A program made the translations under genes and the position numbers. The notes below the pieces were generated by a model. It was not told the origin of the DNA. It saw only the letters and a program-made list of their open reading frames with translations, and did not search any database. Positions 14,933 to 20,353 of a stretch of 20,353 nt of DNA are shown piece by piece. The DNA comes from Gemmatimonadaceae bacterium (GTDB taxonomy: Bacteria; Gemmatimonadota; Gemmatimonadetes; Gemmatimonadales; Gemmatimonadaceae): NCBI GenBank assembly GCA_017881545.1, contig JADGQU010000008.1, forward strand, positions 1-20,353. The letters run 5' to 3'. The first letter of the stretch is position 1. Every line of letters starts with the position of its first letter.

Positions 14933-15829
14933 CTAGTCCAGTAGCTCCACAGGGACAACGCTCTCGGCCGTGCGGGTTACAATGACTTTCGTGCCCTCCG
15001 GAACTTGCAACGGAGGAAGATTCGGATTGCCCTCCACGAGTCGCGTGTTGATGCCGGGCACTTTGAAGACGGTCGACCCGGATCCGCTCATCCTATAGAA
15101 GAGTCCGTACCGCTCGCCGCGCGCCAGTAGCGAATCGATTGCGGGCCACCGGGACCTCACCACAGCTTCGAAATCGTTGACTGACACTTTCGCCGCCGAT
15201 TCCCAATCGCCGAACATCTCGGCGGTAAGATCCGGAACCCCGTGCGGCCAATCGGTTCGTGATGCGTCCAGCAGCGCGTATGCATCACCGGTGTTGATGC
15301 CGAAGGGCGGAAAAAAGAGCTGCACATCTCGGGGCGGCAGAGGCGGGAGCTCCAGGAGCTTCTCGCCCCGTCCCCAGCCGAGTGCCATCACGAAATCGCT
15401 GGCGAGAAATGGAACGTCGGATCCGAGACGAGCCGCCAACACGAGGAGCACGTCATCGGGAAGAGGATTGGGCGCGAGCGTATTGAGAATCCGCAGCACC
15501 GCTGCTGCGTCCGCGCTCCCGCCACCAAGCCCGCCGCCGATCGGAATCTCCTTCTTTATCTCGATCTCGAACCCGCCCGGCCAGCCGGTCTCTTCCGCGT
15601 AAAGAGACGCGGCACGGTACGCCAGATTCCTCTCCTGCGGCTGATCATGCATCGCCTCGCAACGGACCGTTCGCGCCTTGTCCCTGATGTGCAACCGCAC
15701 TTCATCTCCAAGATCGAGTCGGAGAAATACTGTCTCGATGGAGTGAAACCCGTCCGGCTCCTTGTCGAGAACGCGCAGCGAGAGATTGATCTTCGCCTGC
15801 GCCAATGTCCTCGCCGCGCGCCCAGTCAT
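14933..15829 (-). CDS. ispE: 4-diphosphocytidyl-2-C-methyl-D-erythritol kinase
   Basis: IspE phosphorylates CDP-methylerythritol in the MEP route to isoprenoids. It is a GHMP kinase of normal length (298 residues). The N-terminus has AQAKINLSLRV with Lys13, then DGFHSIETVF. The ATP loop PIGGGLGGGSADAAA spans 96-110, and GSDVPF supplies the catalytic Asp138. Near the C-terminus RMSGSGSTVF is the third GHMP motif. The ATG at 15829 overlaps the TGA of the upstream membrane gene by four bases (ATGA), so the two are coupled. The MEP route indicates that the host makes isoprenoids without mevalonate. Confidence 0.96.
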   Translation of the reverse strand: MTGRAARTLAQAKINLSLRVLDKEPDGFHSIETVFLRLDLGDEVRLHIRDKARTVRCEAMHDQPQERNLAYRAASLYAEETGWPGGFEIEIKKEIPIGGGLGGGSADAAAVLRILNTLAPNPLPDDVLLVLAARLGSDVPFLASDFVMALGWGRGEKLLELPPLPPRDVQLFFPPFGINTGDAYALLDASRTDWPHGVPDLTAEMFGDWESAAKVSVNDFEAVVRSRWPAIDSLLARGERYGLFYRMSGSGSTVFKVPGINTRLVEGNPNLPPLQVPEGTKVIVTRTAESVVPVELLD

Positions 15830-16836
15830 CCGGCCGCGTCCGGCGCCGGCTGGAGATCACGGAGTTTCACGCCGAGCCGCGCGAAGTAGTAGGCGCCGAT
15901 GACGGTGATCGGAATGAACGAGAGGAGGTGATACCCGATCGCCCAGGTCGCCGCCTGTTGCTGGCCAACCCCGTAGATCGCGAGCCCTTGCACCGACATG
16001 TACTCGAACACCCCGAAAAATCCGGGAAGCGCGGGGACCGCGGTGCCGAGTGCGATGAACGCCTGGAGAAACAGAGCGGCGGAGAAGGGAGCGGTGATGC
16101 CCAACGCTCTGAACGCGAGCCAGAACCCGAGGGCGTTGAGGAGCCAGAGCGCCAGCGTCCATCCGAACACCGCCGCGAATCGTCCCGGGCTCCGCAGCAC
16201 GCTCAGCCCGTGGAAGAACGTCTCCAGCACGATGCGGCCCCGTTCTTCAATCGTCGGTGACACGCGTCGCGCGAACAGCTCGAACAGCCTCAGCAGCTGC
16301 TTCGGGAAGAAAACGAGAGAGTAGAGGCCGAGGAGCAGCACGACGACGACGGCCCCTGCTCCCATTGCGAACGAGCTGAGCGGCCTACCCGCCAACGTCT
16401 CGGCGTTCGAGAGGGCGGGATCGAGCACCGCCGTCGCCGCGAGAAGCAGCAGCACGATCGCATCGAACAGCCGGTCAACCGCGAGGGAGGCGAGCGATGT
16501 GGCGAACGGCACCGGCGCTTCCTTGGTCAAGGCGTACGCTCTCGCGATCTCTCCGGCGCGGGCCGGCACCACGTTGTTCACCATCATCCCCACGGCGGTC
16601 GCGCGCCAGAGCGGCCCGAATGGGAGCTTGCCCGCCACGGGCTCGAGAATTGTCTCCCACTTGCGCGCGCGCAATGCGAAGATCGCCGTCCCGCACACGA
16701 TCGATGCGGTGAACAGCAGTGGATCGGCTACTGAGAGCCTGTGCGCTACTTCAGAGGGGGAGATTCCATGGAGCGTCCAGTAGATGAGCGCGGCGCTCAG
16801 CACTGCTCCGAGCGCGGCGCGCCAGCCAGGTCGCAA
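15826..16836 (-). CDS. Lysylphosphatidylglycerol synthase TM-region / YbhN-like membrane protein
   Basis: The 336-residue product has about eight membrane helices and the family pattern NNVVPARAGEIARAYAL, followed by SLASLAVDRLFDAIVLLLL, and near the end PALPGFFGVFEYMSV. These match the LPG_synthase_TM (UPF0104, YbhN-like) family, which includes the flippase half of MprF and glycosyl-lipid related proteins. No C-terminal aminoacyl-transferase domain is present, so it is not a full MprF. The only suitable start is a TTG at 16836, three bases after the HPt gene stop, with AGGGTAGG upstream; the next in-frame Met would remove the first helix. It overlaps ispE by four bases. The substrate cannot be told; a polyprenyl or phospholipid carrier would suit the ispE neighbour, but that is inference. 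Confidence 0.85.
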   Translation of the reverse strand: MRPGWRAALGAVLSAALIYWTLHGISPSEVAHRLSVADPLLFTASIVCGTAIFALRARKWETILEPVAGKLPFGPLWRATAVGMMVNNVVPARAGEIARAYALTKEAPVPFATSLASLAVDRLFDAIVLLLLAATAVLDPALSNAETLAGRPLSSFAMGAGAVVVVLLLGLYSLVFFPKQLLRLFELFARRVSPTIEERGRIVLETFFHGLSVLRSPGRFAAVFGWTLALWLLNALGFWLAFRALGITAPFSAALFLQAFIALGTAVPALPGFFGVFEYMSVQGLAIYGVGQQQAATWAIGYHLLSFIPITVIGAYYFARLGVKLRDLQPAPDAAG

Positions 16837-16839
16837 CGC

Positions 16840-17685
16840 CTACCCTGCCGCGAGCTCCACCAGATCGACGAGCTCGTCCACGAGCGCGCGGGTCGGCGGA
16901 GTTCCGCTCTTCTTGAGTGCGCGGCGTATCTCACCGGCGCGCTCGATCGCGCTCTGTCCGCGGTAGAGGAGCTGCTGAATGGGAACGAGGTCGGTCACCG
17001 CCGGCTGTGGTCCTGAGTGCCGGGTCTCGAGACCGCGCATCGTCGCCAGGCTCGAGCTCAGGACATTGCTCAACTCGCGGCCGCGGGGCGGAGTTCCTGG
17101 AGGTGGCGGCGCCGGCATTTGGCGCGACGGAGTTGGGACGCGCTTTACTTCCGGAGAAAGAGTGCCGGGACCGATTCCGCCGCTCTGCTCGCGGAGCTGC
17201 TGCTCGTAGTTGGTCTTCGGGTTCGGAGCGACGTAGATGATGTGCTGGCCGTCGTCGTTGTAGAAAAGCTGCGAGATGGGAAGGATCAGATCGTCCGTCC
17301 GCTCCTTGCGCGCGGGCGCGAACCGCGCCAGCTGCCGCAGACTTTCCTCCACCCGGGCATCATGCTCGGCGCCCCACGTCCGCACCGATCTCACGAGCAG
17401 CTTCAGATCCTCGATCGCGCCGACAAGCGCGCGCTGGAGCTCGGGCTCCCACTTGGTCGTGCCGTGGACGACGCCCGATCCGATCCGCTCGACGGTCATG
17501 GCGACCTGAACGATGCCGCCGGCTTTCGCCATCGTCGCGCTGCCGCGCAGTCCGCGCGCGGCGGCGGCGAATTGCGTCGCATCCGAGGGCTCCATCCCTT
17601 TTTTCGCGGCCAGCGTCTCCAGGCGCGTGAGATACTCACTCGCCTCGAGAGAAAAAAAGTCCAGCAGCCGGCCCGGCAAAGTCAT
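16840..17685 (-). CDS. Degenerate HPt-domain protein (phospho-His replaced)
   Basis: Residues about 5-115 look like an all-helical histidine phosphotransfer domain: FFSLEASEYLTRLETLAAKK, then AAARGLRGSATMAKAGGI, where HPt proteins have H-x-L-K-G-S. Here Arg44 stands where the phosphorylated His should be, while Leu46, Arg47, Gly48 and Ser49 are kept, so phosphotransfer by the usual route is not possible. Two related segments follow, DDLILPISQLFY (131-142) and DLVPIQQLLY (232-241), separated by a Pro-rich linker (about 182-202). The C-terminus is a charged helix. ATG at 17685 is chosen over a TTG at 17700 because TTGGAG lies nine bases before it. The stop is three bases before the membrane gene. 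A scaffold or regulator role is possible; the true function is unknown. Confidence 0.6.
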   Translation of the reverse strand: MTLPGRLLDFFSLEASEYLTRLETLAAKKGMEPSDATQFAAAARGLRGSATMAKAGGIVQVAMTVERIGSGVVHGTTKWEPELQRALVGAIEDLKLLVRSVRTWGAEHDARVEESLRQLARFAPARKERTDDLILPISQLFYNDDGQHIIYVAPNPKTNYEQQLREQSGGIGPGTLSPEVKRVPTPSRQMPAPPPPGTPPRGRELSNVLSSSLATMRGLETRHSGPQPAVTDLVPIQQLLYRGQSAIERAGEIRRALKKSGTPPTRALVDELVDLVELAAG

Positions 17686-17752
17686 GGGAGCATTCTCCAA
17701 GTCACATGCGAAAGGTGGGCGGTTTGGGGCCCACAGTCAAAACTCATCCTAT

Positions 17753-17804
17753 TAGGACGACCGAGCGGAGCGCATGGCTAGGACGACCGAGCGGAGCGCA
17801 TGGC
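17753..17804. repeat. Perfect 26-bp tandem duplication at the 3' end of pdxJ
   Basis: Two identical, directly adjacent 26-base copies (17753-17778 and 17779-17804) begin TAGGACGACCGAGCGGAGCG. The right copy encodes the last eight PdxJ codons (AMRSARSS) and the TAG stop; the left copy lies after the stop and would encode the same peptide and stop again. The duplication therefore leaves the protein unchanged. Confidence 0.95.
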
Positions 17805-18509
17805 CTCGCGCATTTCCTTCACCGCCCGGTCGAGGCCGATGAACACTGCTCTGCTAATGATCGAATGGCCAATGTTCAGCTCCTCGATTTCAGGAATCGC
17901 GGCGACCGGTCCGACATTGATCACGGTCAGGCCGTGGCCCGCGTGCACCGCCAGTCCCAGTTCAGCGCCCCGCCGCGCCGAGTCGCGCAGCGCGGCGATC
18001 GTCTTCGGGGAATCGGGATGGTGGGAATACGTCCCGGTATGAAGCTCGATCGCGACGGCTCCGAGCGTCTTCGCCTGTTCGACCACGGCAGGCGTGGGAT
18101 CGATGAAGAGGCTGACGCGAATGCGGGCCTCGGTGAGCGACTCGATGACGCTCTTGACGCGCGAAGGGTCGCTGATGATGTCGAGTCCGCCCTCGGTTGT
18201 GATTTCCTCCCGGCGCTCGGGCACGAGCGTCACCTGCTCCGGCTTGATGCGACGCGCCAGCTCCACCATCTCGGCCACGCACGCCATCTCGAGATTGAAA
18301 TACGTCTGAACTTTTTCCTTGAGGCCCATGATGTCGGCGTCCTGGATGTGGCGCCGGTCCTCGCGCAGGTGCGCGGTGATGCCGTCCGCTCCGGCAACTT
18401 CGCACGCGATCGCCGCCTCGACGGGGTCCGGCTCAGCTCCGCGCCGAGCCTGCCGCAAAGTGGCGACGTGGTCGATATTGATATACAGCCGTTGTTGCTT
18501 TGCGCTCAT
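17778..18509 (-). CDS. pdxJ: Pyridoxine 5'-phosphate synthase
   Basis: PdxJ joins 1-deoxy-D-xylulose 5-phosphate and 3-amino-1-hydroxyacetone phosphate to form pyridoxine 5'-phosphate in the DXP-dependent vitamin B6 route. The 243-residue TIM-barrel protein has the usual length and motifs: YINIDHVATLRQARR (His14), GADGITAHLREDRRHI (His47), VTLVPERREEITTEGG, AIELHTGTYS, VHAGHGLTVINV and ELNIGHSIISRAVFIGL. ATG at 18509 has AAGGGA about nine bases upstream. The last eight codons lie in a tandem duplication. It is divergent from the lipoprotein gene with only 46 bases between the two start codons, and 92 bases separate it from the HPt gene downstream. Confidence 0.97.
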   Translation of the reverse strand: MSAKQQRLYINIDHVATLRQARRGAEPDPVEAAIACEVAGADGITAHLREDRRHIQDADIMGLKEKVQTYFNLEMACVAEMVELARRIKPEQVTLVPERREEITTEGGLDIISDPSRVKSVIESLTEARIRVSLFIDPTPAVVEQAKTLGAVAIELHTGTYSHHPDSPKTIAALRDSARRGAELGLAVHAGHGLTVINVGPVAAIPEIEELNIGHSIISRAVFIGLDRAVKEMREAMRSARSS

Positions 18510-18555
18510 TGTCCCAGTCCCTTGGTCGCAGCTCTATCCAGTGGAGAATTCTATC

Positions 18556-19017
18556 GTGTCATTCAGAAAAGTCGCCGGTTTATTTCTTCTTGCCGCCTGC
18601 TCGAGCGCTACCCAGAAAATGGGCAGCAACGGACAGGTCACGGGTGCGCCCTCGGCGCAGCTCGCCGTCGATGAGTTCCTCAAGGCCGTGAACGCGAAAG
18701 ATCTCCAGGCAATGTCCACCGTGTTCGGCACCAAGGATGGACCGGCCCGCGAGACAATGGACCGCACCGAGCTCGAAAAACGTGAAGTCATCCTCGCCTG
18801 CTACTTCGCCCATGACAGCGCCCGCGTTCTCGGCGAATCGGCGGGGCTGGGCGGACACCGCGAGGTTCGCATCGAGCTGAAGAAGGGAAATCTGACACGT
18901 GAGACGACGTTCTACGCGATTAAGGGTCCGGGCGGCAGATGGTACGTCGACAACATGGACATTGCGTCCGTGCGCGACTTCTGCGGCAATCCCGGGACTT
19001 CGACAAGACGTCAGTGA
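18556..19017 (+). CDS. Small hypothetical lipoprotein
   Basis: The 153-residue product starts with a GTG at 18556, nine bases after GGAG, giving MSFRKVAGLFLLAAC with lipobox LAAC (Cys15). The mature part contains APSAQLAVDEFLKAVNAKDLQAMSTVFG, here seen as AVDEFLKAVNAKDLQAM, followed by a charged region and a beta-rich end (REVRIELKKGNLTRETTFY, GRWYVDNMD). This helix-then-strand layout resembles DUF4878/NTF2-like small secreted proteins, but I cannot place it with certainty. An in-frame open region extends upstream to 18319, antisense to pdxJ; that part is rejected. Its stop overlaps the end of the convergent epimerase gene by seven bases. Confidence 0.72.
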   Translation: MSFRKVAGLFLLAACSSATQKMGSNGQVTGAPSAQLAVDEFLKAVNAKDLQAMSTVFGTKDGPARETMDRTELEKREVILACYFAHDSARVLGESAGLGGHREVRIELKKGNLTRETTFYAIKGPGGRWYVDNMDIASVRDFCGNPGTSTRRQ

Positions 19018-19421
19018 TCTGACAGCTCGACCAGCACCCCACCGGTAGACTTGGGGTGCAGGAACGCGATGCGCTTGCCCTCAGCGCCAATGCGCGGTTC
19101 CTCGTCTATCAGCTCAATGCCGGCGCGGCGGCAGCGCTCGAGCGTGGCGTCGAGATCGTCGACTGAAAAGCAGATGTGATGGATGCCCGGGCCCCGGTTC
19201 GCCACAAATCGCCCGATCGGCGACGTCGGGTCGTCCGCCTCGAGAAGCTCTACCACGGCCTCTCCGGCGCTGAAGCCCGCTATGTTGGCGCCATCGGCGT
19301 CGTCGAGCGCGACCTCGCTCAATTCCAGCACGTCCCGGAAAAAAGGAAGGCTCCTGGCGAGCGCCTCAACGGCGATGCCAACATGGGATACGCGCGTGCC
19401 ACGCGGGGTTGATTGGGTCAT
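19011..19421 (-). CDS. Methylmalonyl-CoA epimerase-like VOC protein
   Basis: Methylmalonyl-CoA epimerase interconverts the (2R) and (2S) forms of methylmalonyl-CoA in propionate metabolism. The 136-residue product is one VOC domain pair: RVSHVGIAVEALARSLPFFR at the start, then GPGIHHICFSVDDLDATLER, and IAFLHPKSTGGVLVELSDH at the end. The probable metal ligands are His13, His82 and Glu132. ATG at 19421 fits the family N-terminus; a TTG at 19445 would add eight residues and is less likely. There is no clear ribosome site before the ATG. It is convergent with the lipoprotein gene (7-base overlap) and divergent from trxA, 86 bases apart. A related VOC lyase/dioxygenase is the alternative, but the HH and VELSDH patterns favour the epimerase. 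Confidence 0.85.
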   Translation of the reverse strand: MTQSTPRGTRVSHVGIAVEALARSLPFFRDVLELSEVALDDADGANIAGFSAGEAVVELLEADDPTSPIGRFVANRGPGIHHICFSVDDLDATLERCRRAGIELIDEEPRIGAEGKRIAFLHPKSTGGVLVELSDH

Positions 19422-19460
19422 TAAGTTTAAAGATGAAGGTGGCAACGTCCCCGCGGCAAA

Positions 19461-19489
19461 TTAACTGACGAAGCCCCGCGGGGTATCCT
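19461..19489 (+). promoter_or_regulatory. Candidate trxA promoter with palindrome between the -35 and -10 boxes
   Basis: TTAACT (19461-19466) and TATCCT (19484-19489) are 17 bases apart, ending 18 bases before the trxA ATG. The spacer holds the perfect palindrome CCCCGCGGGG (19474-19483), and CCCCGCGG recurs just upstream at 19450-19457. The palindrome could be an operator. The hexamers are modest matches, so this is a candidate. Confidence 0.42.
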
Positions 19490-19507
19490 GCGGTTGGAGA
19501 ATTCAAA

Positions 19508-19837
19508 ATGTCGAATGCAGTCGAAGTGAATGACTCCGATTTCGAGGTGCAGATCGAGCAGCACAAGGGACTCGCCGTCGTCGATTTCTGGGCGACCTGG
19601 TGTGCGCCGTGCCGCATGGTCGCGCCCGTGCTGGACCAGCTGGCGATTGAATACGAAGGCAAAGCTAAAGTCGCAAAGGTGGATGTCGACGTGAACATCA
19701 AGACTATGACCAAGTTCAATGTGAGATCGATTCCCGCGATTCTATTCTTCAAAGACGGGAAGCTCGTCGATCAGATGATCGGATTCATGGGCAAGCCCGC
19801 GCTGGCGGAGAAGTTCAAGCAGCACGCCGCCGCATAG
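19508..19837 (+). CDS. trxA: Thioredoxin
   Basis: The 109-residue product is a single thioredoxin domain of normal length. It has the buried Asp26 (VVDFWATW), the redox motif WCAPC (Cys32 and Cys35; Ala replaces the more usual Gly) and the cis-proline in SIPAI (Pro76). It reduces disulfides of cytoplasmic proteins, taking electrons from thioredoxin reductase. There is no signal peptide. ATG at 19508 has TTGGAG about eight bases upstream. rsmI starts 28 bases after the stop on the same strand, with no terminator between them. Confidence 0.97.
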   Translation: MSNAVEVNDSDFEVQIEQHKGLAVVDFWATWCAPCRMVAPVLDQLAIEYEGKAKVAKVDVDVNIKTMTKFNVRSIPAILFFKDGKLVDQMIGFMGKPALAEKFKQHAAA

Positions 19838-19865
19838 ATTCGCGGAGTCCGCTTCCGGACGACTC

Positions 19866-20353
19866 GTGAGCTCCGCAAAGGCAGCGGCGCGAGCCGAGCC
19901 CGGGGCACTCTATCTGGTGAGCACTCCCATCGGCAATATGGGAGACATGTCGCATCGCGCGGTCGAGGTTCTTTCCTCGGCCGCGCTTGTCGTTGCGGAG
20001 GACACGCGCCACTCGCGGCGTCTGCTCGATCACTACAACATCACGACTTCCCTCAACTCGTATCACGAGCACAACGAGGCGAAGGAGACGCCGCGGCTCA
20101 TCGCCCGGCTGCTCTCGGGTGATTCCATCGCCCTGATATCCGACGCGGGGACGCCTCTCATCTCCGATCCCGGCTCGCGCCTCGTCGCGGCCGCGCTCGA
20201 GGCCAGCATACCCGTGGTCCCGATTCCGGGGGCGTCTTCGGTGATGGCCGCGCTCGTCGCGTCGGGGCTCTCGCTCGAGCGATTCACATTCTTTGGATTC
20301 CTGCCGCGCAAGGGAAGAGAGCGCACCGAAATCATGGCGGAGATCGTCGATTC
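19866..20353 (+). CDS. rsmI: 16S rRNA (cytidine-1402-2'-O)-methyltransferase RsmI (5' part, cut by window edge)
   Basis: RsmI methylates the 2'-O of C1402 in 16S rRNA with S-adenosylmethionine, tuning decoding at the P site. About 162 codons are visible of a family usually near 280. The motifs are clear: ALYLVSTPIGNMGDMSHRA, VVAEDTRHSRRLLDHYNI, SYHEHNE, IALISDAGTPLISDPGSRLV, PIPGASSVMAALVASGL and FFGFLPRKGRER. The GTG at 19866 is the chosen start; it lies in frame and gives a short Ala-rich leader before the conserved core, but its ribosome site is weak. It follows trxA by 28 bases and is probably co-transcribed. Confidence 0.95.
   Translation, partial: MSSAKAAARAEPGALYLVSTPIGNMGDMSHRAVEVLSSAALVVAEDTRHSRRLLDHYNITTSLNSYHEHNEAKETPRLIARLLSGDSIALISDAGTPLISDPGSRLVAAALEASIPVVPIPGASSVMAALVASGLSLERFTFFGFLPRKGRERTEIMAEIVD

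Noticed and set aside
17715..17734. GTGGGC/GCCCAC hairpin between pdxJ and the HPt gene as a terminator
   Set aside because: The stem is only 6 bp and there is no T-tract on the minus strand, so I cannot support termination.
17753..17804. Tandem repeat as a CRISPR array
   Set aside because: The two copies are directly adjacent with no spacer, and only two are present.
17706..18674. Plus-strand 322-codon frame across pdxJ
   Set aside because: Antisense to pdxJ, whose motifs are unambiguous; the predicted product is His/Arg/Asp-rich without known domains.

Overview
This window looks like a stretch of a high-GC bacterial chromosome made almost entirely of core and envelope genes. The closest fit I can propose is the phylum Gemmatimonadota. 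The basis is inference: high GC, frequent GTG/TTG starts, an outer-membrane TolB-propeller/beta-barrel protein with a peptidase domain, CHRD and Gemmatimonadota-style lipoproteins, and the gene orders rpsF-rpsR-DUF2232-rplI and ispE-tRNA-prs-rplY-pth-ychF. I see no phage, insertion sequence, CRISPR array or resistance gene.

Most genes are on the minus strand, so the layout reads best from right to left. Region A (18509 to 11041, minus): pdxJ, a degenerate HPt-domain protein, a YbhN/LPG-synthase-TM membrane protein, ispE, tRNA-Gln(UUG), prs, an undescribed 34-residue small ORF, rplY (CTC form), pth, a 187-bp inverted-repeat element, then ychF. Region B (10158 to 8056, minus): the ribosomal operon rpsF-rpsR-DUF2232-rplI, with a possible autoregulatory leader in front and a strong intrinsic terminator behind. 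Region C (7880 to 1, minus): rsfS, then three envelope genes (a peptidase/propeller/Omp85-like barrel, a SPOR lipoprotein, a single-pass pseudo-kinase with a SPOR-like end) packed tightly against the start of smc, which runs off the left edge. Plus-strand genes are few: a CHRD lipoprotein (10452-10967), a small lipoprotein (18556-19017), and trxA followed by rsmI, which runs off the right edge. A methylmalonyl-CoA epimerase-like VOC gene lies on the minus strand between the last two groups.

Functionally the window combines translation (bS6, bS18, bL9, bL25, RsfS, Pth, YchF, RsmI, tRNA-Gln), central biosynthesis (PRPP, isoprenoid precursors, pyridoxal phosphate, methylmalonyl-CoA), redox (thioredoxin), envelope biology and chromosome organisation (SMC).

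The points most worth a second look are: (1) the rsfS-to-smc cluster, whose products together could span both membranes and bind septal peptidoglycan; (2) a cytoplasmic domain shaped like a BY-kinase/MinD P-loop but lacking the Walker A lysine; (3) a pseudo-HPt protein with Arg at the phospho-His position; (4) the 34-codon ORF wedged between prs and rplY; (5) the long inverted repeat between pth and ychF; and (6) the structured leader of rpsF.
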